A DNA stretch of 64,000 bases from Rhodobiaceae bacterium (GTDB lineage: Bacteria > Pseudomonadota > Alphaproteobacteria > Rhizobiales > Tepidamorphaceae): NCBI GenBank assembly GCA_020637855.1, contig JACKJR010000001.1, positions 186,001 to 250,000 on the forward strand. The letters run 5' to 3'. This document shows positions 32,851-42,350 of the stretch, piece by piece. The position numbers and the translations under genes were made by a program. The stretch's first letter is position 1; each line of letters starts with the position of its first letter. A model generated the notes under the pieces. It searched no databases. It was not told where the DNA came from and saw nothing but the letters and a program-made list of their open reading frames with translations.

Positions 32851-34167
32851 ATGGCACGCAAACGTTCCTTGCGCAGCAACGGACATCAGCCGGTATCGCC
32901 TGAGTTTCGCAAGCCTGCCGGCCCTGTCCGCCGCAGGCGGATCGTCTATATCGCCGGTTACGATCCGCGTCCGCCGGAGGGCACGACCTACGATCTGCTG
33001 AAGCGAGAACTCGCGCGTTATTGTGAAGCGCGGCCGCTCAGGTTTGATCTGTCGTCCGTTACCCACGCCCCCGATGGCGAAACCGCATCCTGGACACTCG
33101 CCCTCGAAGCGGAAGGCTGGCGTTGCGAAGCGGAATATCTCTTCCTGCGTTGGGACGATATCGTTGCGAAGGACTTTGCCCGCGGGTTTCCCGAGCGCGT
33201 ATTGCGGTGCATTCCCGCGCTGATCGATTACTTTGCGAGCGGCTTGTATTCTCGCATGCGGCGGGCCTTTCACCGCGCTGTGCTTCTATGGCTTTATCCC
33301 TTCGTTGCCATTGCCGGGATTTTCCTACTCGCCATCACTGCCGGTCTGTGGGTGGCAGAGCAGTTTTCAGGCGCGTTTGGCAAAGGGGTTGCCGGTATGG
33401 CGGTATTCCTCGCGATTGCAGCTGCCGGTGCATGGCTCACCCGCCACACCTTCATCCAGCATCTTGCCGATCTGTGGTGTTTTCTGCGCGACTTCGGGAT
33501 CGGCAGGCGGCCCGACATGGAAGCGCGCTGCGAAAGGTTTGCGAACTACGTGCTTGATGCCGTACGCCGCGATGATGCCGATGAAACGATTCTGGTTGGC
33601 CACAGCTACGGCACGATGATGATCATTGAGGCAGTTGCACGGGCCCTCGACAGGGACGAGGCGGCGTTTTCGTCCGGTGCGCCTGTATCGGCTCTGACAC
33701 TGGGCTCCTGCATCAACACCTCGACGCTGCATCCGCGTTCCGGAGCGCGAAAGGCGGCTGTGCGAAGGGTCGCTGAAACGAAGCGGGTGCTTTGGGCTGA
33801 AATCCAGGGGCGGCAGGACATGATCAATTACTACCGGGATGATCCCGGCGTCGCGGCAGGGCTGCCCGATGACGATGATCGCGCCAATCCGGTCGTCAGG
33901 ACTTTCTCGCTACGCGAGGTCCTGGCCAAGACCACCTACAACCGTTTCTCGATGAATTATTTCCGCATGCACTTCCAGACCATCTGTGCCAACGATGAAA
34001 GCCATCCTTGGGACTATTTTCTCGCTGTAGCCGGGCCGGACCCGCTTGCCGACAGATTGTCGCTGGCCTACTGGGCGGAGCGGCGGAAGAATGCGGACTA
34101 CTTCCTGCGGCAATCGGTACCAGTGCTGGCAGCCTTCCCGAACTTGCCGCAAACGCCATCTATCTGA
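32851..34167 (+). CDS. Membrane protein with alpha/beta-hydrolase nucleophile elbow
   Basis: The 438-residue protein starts with an Arg-rich segment, then IVYIAGYDPRPPEG (about 31-44), a typical first strand of an alpha/beta-hydrolase with an oxyanion-hole loop. Two membrane helices (about 143-172 and 179-194) interrupt the fold, followed by ILVGHSYGTMM with G-H-S-Y-G (about residues 249-253) as the catalytic-serine elbow. Candidate Asp and His lie further on. I recognise no named family. It might be a membrane lipase or thioesterase. It sits between xseB and dxs on the same strand. Confidence 0.75.
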   Translation: MARKRSLRSNGHQPVSPEFRKPAGPVRRRRIVYIAGYDPRPPEGTTYDLLKRELARYCEARPLRFDLSSVTHAPDGETASWTLALEAEGWRCEAEYLFLRWDDIVAKDFARGFPERVLRCIPALIDYFASGLYSRMRRAFHRAVLLWLYPFVAIAGIFLLAITAGLWVAEQFSGAFGKGVAGMAVFLAIAAAGAWLTRHTFIQHLADLWCFLRDFGIGRRPDMEARCERFANYVLDAVRRDDADETILVGHSYGTMMIIEAVARALDRDEAAFSSGAPVSALTLGSCINTSTLHPRSGARKAAVRRVAETKRVLWAEIQGRQDMINYYRDDPGVAAGLPDDDDRANPVVRTFSLREVLAKTTYNRFSMNYFRMHFQTICANDESHPWDYFLAVAGPDPLADRLSLAYWAERRKNADYFLRQSVPVLAAFPNLPQTPSI

Positions 34168-34289
34168 ACAATGAACGATGCATGCTGTGAAATGCGCAGC
34201 TTCGGCGCATCCGGGCCTTCACAATCCGCCATACGCCGTGGCAGGGTGCATGATACTTCCCCCGGTCAGGGATCGGATAGAGATCAACC

Positions 34290-36212
34290 GTGACAACACC
34301 GTCGAAAACCCCGCTGTTGGATCAGGTGAATACACCTGAGGACCTGCGCAAGCTGACCGAGTCGCAACTCCCGCAACTCGCTGAGGAATTGCGTGCGGAA
34401 ACGGTCGACGCGGTTTCCGTGACCGGTGGCCATCTCGGCGCCGGCCTCGGTGTCGTGGAGCTTACGGTGGCGTTGCACTATCTTTTCGATACCCCGCGCG
34501 ACAAGTTGATCTGGGACGTTGGCCATCAGTGCTATCCCCACAAGATACTGACTGGCCGGCGCGACCGTATCCGCACTTTGCGACAGGCCGGTGGTTTGTC
34601 CGGTTTCACCAAGCGTGCCGAGAGCGAATACGACCCGTTCGGCGCGGCGCATTCTTCCACGTCGATTTCCGCGGGTCTCGGTTTCGCAGTTGGCCGCGAT
34701 CTCGATGGCGGGAACAATCATGTCGTCTGCGTCATCGGCGATGGCGCCATGTCGGCCGGCATGGCCTATGAAGCGATGAACAATGCCGGGGCACGCCACG
34801 AACGGCTCATCGTCATCCTCAATGACAACGACATGTCGATCGCTCCCCCGGTCGGTGCGATGAGCTCGTACCTCGCGCGCCTGGTCTCCGGACGCACCTA
34901 CCTGACGCTTCGCGAGACGGCCAAGCAGCTGACGGCTCGCCTGCCCAAAACACTGGACCGGGCGATCACGCGTGCCGTTGAGCATGCCCGCACCTATTTC
35001 ACCGGCGGCACGCTGTTTGAGGAAATGGGCTTCTACTACGTGGGCCCTATCGACGGACACAACCTCGACCATCTGTTGCCGATCCTGAAGAACGTCAAGG
35101 CGGCCAAGGACGGCCCCATCCTCGTCCATGTCGTGACCGAGAAGGGCAAGGGTTACGAGCCGGCGGAGAAGTCTGCCGACAAATATCACGGCGTGGCCAA
35201 GTTCAACGTTGTCACAGGCGAACAGGCCAAGGGCCGCCCGAACGCACCCAGCTACACCAAGGTCTTCGCACAGAGCCTGATCGCCGAGGCGCGTAAAGAT
35301 GACAAGATCGTCGCCGTAACCGCGGCCATGCCGTCGGGCACCGGACTTGACCTGTTCGGAGATGCTTTCCCGGATCGCACTTTCGATGTCGGCATCGCCG
35401 AGCAGCATGCGGTGACATTCGCGGCTGGGCTGGCCTGCGAGGGATACAAGCCTTTCGCCGCAATCTATTCTACCTTCCTGCAGCGCGCCTACGATCAGGT
35501 GGTGCATGACGTGGCGATCCAGAAACTGCCCGTTCGCTTCGCCATTGACCGCGCGGGACTTGTCGGCGCCGACGGTCCGACCCATGCCGGCGCCTATGAC
35601 ATCGCTTATCTGAGCTGCCTGCCACAGTTTGTTGTCATGGCCGCTGCCGATGAGGCGGAACTTGCCCGCATGGTCGCGACGTCTGTCGCCATCGATGACC
35701 GTCCCAGCGCCTTCCGCTATCCGCGCGGTGAGGGAGTCGGAATTGAAATTCCGGCAAATCCCGAACCGCTTGAAATCGGCCGTGGCCGTATTCTGCGTGA
35801 AGGCACCTCCGTTGCAATCCTGTCGCTTGGAACGCGGCTGGCTGCATCCGTCGCCGCCGCCGATGAACTGGCCGGCTTTGGTCTGTCGGCCACGGTTGCC
35901 GATGCGCGATTTGCCAAGCCGCTCGACCACGATCTCGTATTGCGGCTTGCCCGCGAACACGAGGTTCTTATCACGGTCGAGGAGGGCGCCTCCGGCGGTT
36001 TCGGGTCAAGCGTGCTGCAGTTGCTTGCCACGGAAGGCGTCCTTGATACAGGGATCAAGATTCGCCCACTCGTCCTGCCTGACCGCTTTATCGACCATGC
36101 CGCACCTGATGCGATGTATGCCGAAGCGGGACTGGATTCAGCCGGCATTGTTTCTGCCGTTCTTGGCGCGCTCGGGTGGGATCAATCGGTCGCGGCAAAC
36201 CGGTTGGCCTAG
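34290..36212 (+). CDS. dxs: 1-deoxy-D-xylulose-5-phosphate synthase
   Basis: The 640-residue thiamine-diphosphate enzyme condenses pyruvate with glyceraldehyde-3-phosphate, the first step of the MEP isoprenoid pathway. It has [15 protein letters not shown] (about residues 76-90), the ThDP loop [18 protein letters not shown] (about 150-167), the transketolase-like [20 protein letters not shown] and [15 protein letters not shown]. Length is typical. The start is GTG at 34290 with AGAGA upstream. It is the last gene of a plus-strand run from the acyl-CoA dehydrogenase on. Confidence 0.98.
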   Translation: MTTPSKTPLLDQVNTPEDLRKLTESQLPQLAEELRAETVDAVSVTGGHLGAGLGVVELTVALHYLFDTPRDKLIWDVGHQCYPHKILTGRRDRIRTLRQAGGLSGFTKRAESEYDPFGAAHSSTSISAGLGFAVGRDLDGGNNHVVCVIGDGAMSAGMAYEAMNNAGARHERLIVILNDNDMSIAPPVGAMSSYLARLVSGRTYLTLRETAKQLTARLPKTLDRAITRAVEHARTYFTGGTLFEEMGFYYVGPIDGHNLDHLLPILKNVKAAKDGPILVHVVTEKGKGYEPAEKSADKYHGVAKFNVVTGEQAKGRPNAPSYTKVFAQSLIAEARKDDKIVAVTAAMPSGTGLDLFGDAFPDRTFDVGIAEQHAVTFAAGLACEGYKPFAAIYSTFLQRAYDQVVHDVAIQKLPVRFAIDRAGLVGADGPTHAGAYDIAYLSCLPQFVVMAAADEAELARMVATSVAIDDRPSAFRYPRGEGVGIEIPANPEPLEIGRGRILREGTSVAILSLGTRLAASVAAADELAGFGLSATVADARFAKPLDHDLVLRLAREHEVLITVEEGASGGFGSSVLQLLATEGVLDTGIKIRPLVLPDRFIDHAAPDAMYAEAGLDSAGIVSAVLGALGWDQSVAANRLA

Positions 36213-36512
36213 AGGCTGCTGCGGTTTTGCACAGCTATCAGTATTGTTCCGGATCATCGTTTTGCATGCCTTTATGCGGCTGACTTGCAATCATATTTTC
36301 TCATATGGCTCTAAAATCGTGCGATTCTTTATGGTTTCTCGCATTTTCATGAAAATCCTGACCGAGATTGCATGAAATCCTGGAGAATTTGCACTTTCGG
36401 GTTTTTCGCAGAAAACCCTGATCCGTTAAAAAGCGATGAATTGATTTAGCTAGCGCTTGAAATCTCGCTGTCAGTTTGGCCGCCAGTTAAAAACCTTGCT
36501 GGGTGGCCGGAC
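36213..36512. other. AT-rich intergenic region upstream of the TadG-like gene
   Basis: No gene is visible. The region is far more AT-rich than its neighbours. GGGTTTT (36399-36405) and AAAACCC (36412-36418) form a 7-bp hairpin, possibly a dxs terminator or part of the TadG leader. The promoter of the TadG-like gene is probably here, but I cannot define it. Confidence 0.4.
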
Positions 36513-38042
36513 ATGTTTGTGCCGATTGTAAGATGTATCAGGACTTTATCCCGTTGCTTCCGCAGCGACGAGCGCGGGAACGTCGCCGTTATAGCCGGGA
36601 TGCTTATGGTCCCCGCTCTCGCGATCAGCGGTGCTTCGATCGATTTTTCCCGTGCCATTGCAGCGCGTTCGCAACTGTCTTCCGCGCTTGATGCTGCCCT
36701 GTTGTCGCTGGCACGGTCTCCGAACGGAACCGATGCCTTTGCCACGGCTTACATAGAAGGTTACATCGGCGACACGCTTTCTGCGAATGGCAAAGTGCTG
36801 GACTGGAAGGTTTCGCACTTGTCCCAGACGGACAAGACCATCGAGGCGACACTGACTGCCAACATCGAAACCGCTGTTCTTGGCGTTCTCCAGATGGAGC
36901 AAATTCCGGTAAGCGTGACCAGCGAAGTCACCCGGGAGAACAAGAAAATCGAAGTCGCTCTGGTGCTCGATAACACCGGTTCGATGGCCTCCAATGGCAA
37001 GATTCAGGCGTTGCGCGAAGCGACCAACGAATTGCTCGACACGCTTTTCGCATCTCCGAGTGCAAGTAGCATGGTCAAGGTCGCGATGGTTCCCTTTGTA
37101 ACCTCGGTCAATGTCAAAACCGGTAATTTCAAGGACGCATGGATCGACAAGAACGGCGAAGCCCAGAACAACGGGATCAACTTCGATCCCCAAACCGGGC
37201 CTACCAATCACTATGCGCTGTTCGCGACAATGCAAGGCGTGGAGTGGAAGGGATGTGTCGAAGCGCGCCCATCTCCCTACGATGTCCAGGACACCGAACC
37301 CCATCCCGGCAACAAGGATACACTCTGGGTGCCTTATTTCTGGCCGGACGAGCCGGACAATGCCTGGGGATACGCAAACAACTATCTCCCGGACATGGTC
37401 AGCGGTACGGTCGAGTATCGTCAGAGGCACACCTTCAAATATGCGGGATCGTGGCCGTCCATCGATGAAATCGGACCCAACACGCGCGGCCCCAACAAAT
37501 CCTGCCCTCAGCCGCTGCGTCCCTTGACCAACGACCTTGCCGTCCTGAAGGCCGATGCAAATAAGATGGAGCCCTGGAACAACTCCGGCACCAACATCGC
37601 ACTCGGTCTTGCCTGGGGCTGGCGCGTGCTCTCGCCGGAAGAACCGTTCACCGAAGGCGTCGACTATGACGACGATTCAGTGGAAAAAGCCGTGATCCTT
37701 CTGACCGATGGTCAAAACGTGATCGTCAGCCAGAACACGCACAACAAGTCCGACTACAACGGATACGGTTACGTGTCGCTGGCAAACCTTGGCACGCAAA
37801 GCACATGGACCGCCGAAAACAAGGTGAACGACAAGGTCACGACACTGTGCAACTCGATCAAGGGTAAGGGTATTCGTATCTATACGATCACGTTCCAGCT
37901 CAATGACCCGGACCTGCAATCCATCTTCAGGGATTGCGCCACTATGCCATCTCTGTACTTCGACAGCCCGACGAACGAGGTGCTGAAGGAATCCTTCCGC
38001 AACATCGCCGTGGACCTGTCGAACCTGCGGCTGTCGAAATAG
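36513..38042 (+). CDS. TadG-like pilus assembly protein with von Willebrand A domain
   Basis: The 509-residue protein starts with a short basic segment, then the TadE/TadG-type hydrophobic helix (GNVAVIAGMLMVPALAISGA, about residues 22-41) with D and R following. A von Willebrand A domain begins at about residue 145: VALVLDNTGSM gives the D-x-T-x-S MIDAS motif (here DNTGSM), with a later TDGQN. TadG proteins anchor Flp pili or mediate surface attachment. No other tad genes are in the window, so this is a solitary member. Acidic/Asn-rich stretches fill its middle. Confidence 0.85.
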   Translation: MFVPIVRCIRTLSRCFRSDERGNVAVIAGMLMVPALAISGASIDFSRAIAARSQLSSALDAALLSLARSPNGTDAFATAYIEGYIGDTLSANGKVLDWKVSHLSQTDKTIEATLTANIETAVLGVLQMEQIPVSVTSEVTRENKKIEVALVLDNTGSMASNGKIQALREATNELLDTLFASPSASSMVKVAMVPFVTSVNVKTGNFKDAWIDKNGEAQNNGINFDPQTGPTNHYALFATMQGVEWKGCVEARPSPYDVQDTEPHPGNKDTLWVPYFWPDEPDNAWGYANNYLPDMVSGTVEYRQRHTFKYAGSWPSIDEIGPNTRGPNKSCPQPLRPLTNDLAVLKADANKMEPWNNSGTNIALGLAWGWRVLSPEEPFTEGVDYDDDSVEKAVILLTDGQNVIVSQNTHNKSDYNGYGYVSLANLGTQSTWTAENKVNDKVTTLCNSIKGKGIRIYTITFQLNDPDLQSIFRDCATMPSLYFDSPTNEVLKESFRNIAVDLSNLRLSK

Positions 38043-38066
38043 GCATCATCGGCCAGCGTCTGCTAT

Positions 38067-38095
38067 AGCCCGTTCCATCAATGATGGAGCGGGCT
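38067..38095 (+). promoter_or_regulatory. Hairpin enclosing the tlyA ribosome binding site
   Basis: GCCCGTTCCATC (38068-38079) and GATGGAGCGGGC (38083-38094) pair over 12 bp with one G-U wobble and a 3-base loop; an outer A-T pair extends it to 13. The GGAG at 38086-38089, ten bases before ATG 38100, lies in the 3' arm. The hairpin could terminate the TadG-like gene, control tlyA translation, or both. Confidence 0.5.
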
Positions 38096-38099
38096 TCTC

Positions 38100-38846
38100 A
38101 TGTCTTCCCAAATGTCGATGCGGCTGGACGAGGCACTTGTTGCGCGGAGCCTGAGTGCCTCGCGCTCGCGGGCCCGCGACCAGATCCTGCGCGGCTGTGT
38201 GTTCGTTGACGGAGCTCGGGAAACAAAGCCAGCGCGCAAGGTTATTCCGGACGCGGAAATCGAAGTGCGTGATCCCGCTGCAAGCTATGTGTCGCGTTCA
38301 GCATTGAAGCTGATTGCCGGCCTCGATCATGCCGACATCGGCGTCGCGGGCTGTCATGCGCTCGATGTTGGCGCCTCCACTGGCGGCTTTACCCAGGTGC
38401 TGCTGGAGCGCGGTGCGGCCTATGTTATCGCGCTCGATGTCGGGACGGATCAGCTTGCCGGTGAACTGCGCGCCGATCCACGCGTTACGGTCATGGAAGG
38501 CGTCAACGCGCGCGACCTGAAGGCCGGTGACATCCCCTATGCGCCGGACCTGATCGCCACGGATGTGTCATTCATATCGCTGCGTCTCGTTCTGCCGCCG
38601 GTGCTGAAACTTGCCGCTGACGGCGCGCGTGGCGTGTTCCTGTTCAAGCCGCAATTCGAAGTCGGCCGTGATGCGATCGGAAAGGGCGGCATCGTCCGTA
38701 GCGATGCCGACGTGGAGGGTGCTCTCGCAGCGGTTCTGGCTGAGATCGGGGATGTCGGCTGGCGGATCGATGCGGTATGCGATGCACCGATTGCCGGCGG
38801 TGACGGCAACCGCGAGCGCCTGATTGCCGCATCCGCCTCGACCTGA
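38100..38846 (+). CDS. tlyA: TlyA family 23S/16S rRNA (cytidine-2'-O)-methyltransferase
   Basis: The 248-residue protein joins an N-terminal S4 RNA-binding domain (MRLDEALVARSLSASRSRAR, about residues 5-24) to an FtsJ/RrmJ methyltransferase domain. The SAM-binding loop is LDVGASTGGFTQVLLERGA (about 83-101) and the region PDLIATDVSFISLRLVLPP (about 150-168) contains a catalytic aspartate. TlyA methylates ribose 2'-O of rRNA cytidines; older names call it hemolysin A. Its ribosome binding site is inside a hairpin. Start could also be ATG 38112. Confidence 0.93.
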   Translation: MSSQMSMRLDEALVARSLSASRSRARDQILRGCVFVDGARETKPARKVIPDAEIEVRDPAASYVSRSALKLIAGLDHADIGVAGCHALDVGASTGGFTQVLLERGAAYVIALDVGTDQLAGELRADPRVTVMEGVNARDLKAGDIPYAPDLIATDVSFISLRLVLPPVLKLAADGARGVFLFKPQFEVGRDAIGKGGIVRSDADVEGALAAVLAEIGDVGWRIDAVCDAPIAGGDGNRERLIAASAST

Positions 38847-38896
38847 CCACAACCGTGATCTATCGTTTTGTAACTGTGACCGCAGGAGACCGTCTC

Positions 38897-40018
38897 ATGG
38901 CGCAGACGCACGATCACGAAACGCCGCATCGCAAGCGTCCGTCGCTTGCCCGTGCGCTGATGCGCAGTGCCTATGCGGCAAGCCAGTTTGCACGTGTTGG
39001 CTGGTACGCGGGCCAGCGCGTGCTGGCCGAGCGTGCGGCGATCGGCGAAGACGAGGAAAACAGCGAATCCCTGCTCTCCAGGCTAGGGCGGGGCGAGACC
39101 GTCCCTGCTGTCGGCAACAGCCTGATTTCCGGTATCCGCGATCTGTTTGCCCGCGATCTGGCCAATGTCGAAGCCGGTCTCTACCCCATGCCGCGCGACC
39201 GCGACGGCGGATTGCCGCGCCTCATTGCGCAAGCGCGCGCGATCTTCGATGACTTGCCCAGCGCCAACCGCAGGCGCAAGGAACAGGATGGTCAGGAAGT
39301 CTACCGCCAGATGCGCGAAAGCGGCGAAGCGTCCGGTTTGCCACGCTACTACCTGCAGAATTTCCATTTCCAGACCGACGGCTATCTCTCGGATCATTCC
39401 GCAAAGCTCTACGACGCCCAGGTCGAATCGCTGTTTGTCGGCACGGCAAATGCCATGCGCCGGCAGGCATTGGTGCCGATCGCCCGGTTCCTCGAAGGGC
39501 GAGATCAGCGCGAGGTTGCGATGGCTGACATCGCCTGCGGTACGGGGCGTTTCCTGCACATGGCGCGCGAGGCGTTTCCGCGGCTGAAGCTGACCGGCAT
39601 CGATCTGTCCGAAGCCTATCTGCGCGAGGCGCGCAAACACCTGAAGCGTCTGCACCCGATACGTCTGGCGATGGGGAATGCGGAACAGATCCCGCTACCC
39701 GACGGCAGTCAGGATATCGTCTCATCGATTTTCCTGTTCCACGAATTGCCACCGAAGGTGCGCGCTATCGTAGCGACCGAATTCGCCCGCGTGCTGAAGC
39801 CCGGCGGCATCCTCGTCTTCGTCGACTCACTTCAGATCGGCGACACCGAAGGATATGACCGGATTCTGGAATCCTTCCCCGGCCGCTTTCATGAGCCTTA
39901 TTACGACGGCTACATCCGCGAAGACCTCGACAAGCTGTACACCAATGCCGGGTTGGCGCTTGTTGGCCACACCCCGGCCTTCCTGTCGAAGGTATCGGTC
40001 TATTCGAAGCCGGAATAA
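38897..40018 (+). CDS. Class I SAM-dependent methyltransferase
   Basis: The 373-residue protein has a long helical N-terminal region (about 170 residues) and then a Rossmann methyltransferase core: VAMADIACGTGRFLHMAREAF (motif I, about 201-221), DLSEAYLREARKHL and FVDSLQ. Substrate is unknown; the N-terminal extension suggests a large or lipid substrate. I start at ATG 38897, with GGAG 9 bases upstream; the open frame extends to a GTG at 38855. A REP-like pair follows the stop. Confidence 0.85.
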   Translation: MAQTHDHETPHRKRPSLARALMRSAYAASQFARVGWYAGQRVLAERAAIGEDEENSESLLSRLGRGETVPAVGNSLISGIRDLFARDLANVEAGLYPMPRDRDGGLPRLIAQARAIFDDLPSANRRRKEQDGQEVYRQMRESGEASGLPRYYLQNFHFQTDGYLSDHSAKLYDAQVESLFVGTANAMRRQALVPIARFLEGRDQREVAMADIACGTGRFLHMAREAFPRLKLTGIDLSEAYLREARKHLKRLHPIRLAMGNAEQIPLPDGSQDIVSSIFLFHELPPKVRAIVATEFARVLKPGGILVFVDSLQIGDTEGYDRILESFPGRFHEPYYDGYIREDLDKLYTNAGLALVGHTPAFLSKVSVYSKPE

Positions 40019-40030
40019 AGTTTACTCAAC

Positions 40031-40117
40031 CGTCATTGCCGGGCTTGACCCGGCAATCCAGGGGCAAGGGGCAGTGCGCGCCGCTCTGGATACCCGGGTC
40101 AAGCCCGGGTGTGACGG
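40031..40117. repeat. REP-like inverted element pair between methyltransferase and ald
   Basis: The left element, 40031-40060, reads CGTCATTGCCGGGCTTGACC then CGGCAATCCA. The right element, 40084-40117, is inverted (CTCTGGATACCCGGGTCAAG, then CCCGGGTGTGACGG). The GTCA ends point outward. They are diverged relatives of the 5957-5989 element and lie between two convergent genes, where they could act as terminators. Confidence 0.75.
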
Positions 40118-40140
40118 AGAGAAAAATTGCTGCCTTAACC

Positions 40141-41259
40141 TTACAGCTTCAACTCCGCTTCCGCCGGCACGTAGTCGTAGCCGAGCGCATCGGCAACCGC
40201 CTTGTAAGTGACCTTGCCCTCGTGGACGTTGAGGCCTGCACGCAGATGCGGGTCGCGGCCCAGGGCGGTGCGGTAGCCGTTATTGGCGATCGACAGGGCA
40301 AAGGGTAGCGTCGCGTTGTTGAGAGCGAAGGTTGAGGTGCGCGCCACGCCGCCGGGCATGTTGGCGACGCAATAATGCACCACCTCGTGGACCTTGTAGG
40401 TCGGGTCGGCGTGAGTGGTCGGTTTGGCCGTCTCGCACATACCGCCCTGATCGATGGCTACATCGACGATGACCGAGCCGCGCTTCATCTTGCGCACCAT
40501 GTCCTCTGTGACGAGCTTCGGCGCGGACGCACCGGGCACCAGTACCGCGCCGATGACGAGGTCGGCACCCAGCACATATTCCTCGATCGCGGTTGCCGTC
40601 GAATAGACGGTGTTGAGCTTGACGCCATAATGCATGTCGAGTTCGGCCAGCCGGGAAATCGAACGGTCGATCACCGTCACATGGGCCTCCAGCCCCATCG
40701 CCATCTTGGCCGCGTTGGTGCCGACGACGCCACCCCCGACGATGACAACGCGCGCGGCGGGAACACCGGGCACACCGCCCAGGAGCATGCCGCGTCCGCC
40801 GGCTTCCATCTCGAGGCAATGCGCGCCAGCCTGGATCGACATGCGCCCCGCGACTTCGCTCATCGGTGCCAGCAGAGGCAACCCGCCGCGTGCATCGGTT
40901 ACGGTTTCATAGGCGATGCAGATCGCACCGGAATCCACCAGATCCTTTGTCTGTTCCGGATCGGGCGCAAGATGCAGGTAGGTGAAAAGAATTTGCCCTT
41001 CGCGCAGCATCTTGCGCTCGACCGCCTGTGGCTCCTTGACCTTGATGATCATGTCGGCGGCGTCGAACACTGACCCGGCATCGGGCGCGATGGATGCGCC
41101 GGCGGCTTCGTAGTCGGCGTCGTCAAAGCCGATCTCGTGGCCGGCATTGTGCTGCACCGTTACCTTGTGTCCTGCGCCGACAACCTCGCGGACCGAGGCC
41201 GGCGTCAGCCCAACGCGGTATTCGTGAACCTTGATTTCCTTGGGTACGCCGATGTGCAT
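40141..41259 (-). CDS. ald: Alanine dehydrogenase
   Basis: The 372-residue enzyme reversibly deaminates alanine to pyruvate with NAD. It begins MHIGVPKEIKVHEYRVGLTP, has the NAD-binding strand VIVGGGVVGTNAAKMAMGLE (about residues 170-189) and the substrate region DLVIGAVLVPGASAPKLV. I start at ATG 41259, which has GGGAGGA well placed; the frame extends upstream to 41316. It is divergent from an Lrp-type gene, its likely regulator, across about 145 bases. Confidence 0.96.
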   Translation of the reverse strand: MHIGVPKEIKVHEYRVGLTPASVREVVGAGHKVTVQHNAGHEIGFDDADYEAAGASIAPDAGSVFDAADMIIKVKEPQAVERKMLREGQILFTYLHLAPDPEQTKDLVDSGAICIAYETVTDARGGLPLLAPMSEVAGRMSIQAGAHCLEMEAGGRGMLLGGVPGVPAARVVIVGGGVVGTNAAKMAMGLEAHVTVIDRSISRLAELDMHYGVKLNTVYSTATAIEEYVLGADLVIGAVLVPGASAPKLVTEDMVRKMKRGSVIVDVAIDQGGMCETAKPTTHADPTYKVHEVVHYCVANMPGGVARTSTFALNNATLPFALSIANNGYRTALGRDPHLRAGLNVHEGKVTYKAVADALGYDYVPAEAELKL

Positions 41260-41403
41260 GTGATCCTCCCGAGTTATTGCGGTCGCCATTTCGTTGACGG
41301 CGATTGGGAGGATCATGCTTCAGCCGGCTTGAAATCTCTTTGCGTAGCTGCGTCTATGGATCACATTATTCGCAGAAAATTCGATGAGTATGGAATTATT
41401 CCA

Positions 41404-41877
41404 ATGAAAATTGCGCAATTGGATTTAGATACACTTGATCGTGCGATTCTGCGTGAGCTGCAGCGGAACGGCCGGCTGACAAACGTGGAACTCGCCGACA
41501 AGGTCGGATTGTCAGCTTCTGCTTGCCTGCGGCGTGTGAAGCTGCTGGAGGAGCGCGGTCTGATCGCGTCCTATGCGGCCGTTCTCGACCAGCGCGCCTG
41601 CGGTCTGCCGGGCACGGCCTTCGTCCACATTTCGCTGGAGCAGCAGGGCAGGATGGCACTCGATGCCTTCGAACGTGCCGTTGCACGGGTGCCGGAAATT
41701 CTCGAATGCCATCTGCTGGCGGGGCAGGCGGACTATCTCGTGCGTGTCGTCTACCGTGATGCCGGCGACCTTGAGCGCATCCATTCCGAAACGCTGACGC
41801 AGCTTCCCGGCGTTACCCGTGTGCAGTCGACGCTGACGCTGCGCACCGTGAAGAAGACGACGGCGCTTCCAATCTAA
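41404..41877 (+). CDS. aldR: Lrp/AsnC family regulator of alanine dehydrogenase (AldR-like)
   Basis: The protein has the AsnC helix-turn-helix (LDTLDRAILRELQRNGRLTN then ELADKVGLSASACLRRVKLL) and a RAM effector domain (from about residue 70, with HISLEQQGR and LLAGQADYLVRVVYR). It is divergent from ald, as AldR regulators are, and should respond to alanine or similar amino acids. I use ATG 41404 (157 residues), with ATG 41356 a possible longer start. The end overlaps the convergent NTF2-like gene's stop by four bases. Confidence 0.85.
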   Translation: MKIAQLDLDTLDRAILRELQRNGRLTNVELADKVGLSASACLRRVKLLEERGLIASYAAVLDQRACGLPGTAFVHISLEQQGRMALDAFERAVARVPEILECHLLAGQADYLVRVVYRDAGDLERIHSETLTQLPGVTRVQSTLTLRTVKKTTALPI

Positions 41878-42269
41878 CTTCCCTCGACCTGCCGGGCATA
41901 GTCGTCGGCATCGAACCAGCCGCGCGACGCCTTGACCTTGACGTCATCGGTCAGGTCCCACTCTTCCCAACCCCGGATTTTAAGCGGGTTGCCAGTTGTG
42001 GCGTCATGGCCGGTGAAGGTCCAGACATAGACCGCATGGGTGCCGGACAGGCGGATGTCGTCGCAGGTCAGCGACAGGTCCGGTACGTCGGCATAGAAGC
42101 CAGCCGCCATTTCCGTGACCTTCGCCCGGCCCGTCCAAGGGTCGCCACGATTGATGACGATCTCGCCGTCCTCGGCATAGAACGAGGCAACGGCCTCCGC
42201 CGACTTGGAGTTCCAGGCGGCGGTGTAGTCGCGCGCCATCGCGGCGACAGTTTCGGGCGTGATGGCCAT
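41874..42269 (-). CDS. NTF2-like / SnoaL-like nuclear transport factor 2 family protein
   Basis: The 131-residue protein follows the cystatin-fold NTF2-like pattern: a long N-terminal helix ending MARDYTAAWNSKSAEAVASFY, then EDGEIVINRGDPWTGRAKV and a beta-rich end (HAVYVWTFTGHDATTGNPL). Members include small enzymes and ligand-binding proteins, so the specific function is unknown. Start ATG 42269 has GAGGA about 8 bases upstream, so the frame's longer start is not used. It is convergent with aldR, overlapping it by four bases. Confidence 0.82.
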   Translation of the reverse strand: MAITPETVAAMARDYTAAWNSKSAEAVASFYAEDGEIVINRGDPWTGRAKVTEMAAGFYADVPDLSLTCDDIRLSGTHAVYVWTFTGHDATTGNPLKIRGWEEWDLTDDVKVKASRGWFDADDYARQVEGS

Positions 42270-42350
42270 CTCGAATTTCCTCTTTATCCGGCTATTCACC
42301 TGAGGGTGGCATGCGAATGTGTCGGAGTCTAATCAGCCGACACAGTCCCG

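Noticed and set aside
34284..35960. 558-codon minus-strand frame opposite dxs
   Set aside because: It is an antisense shadow of dxs without motifs.
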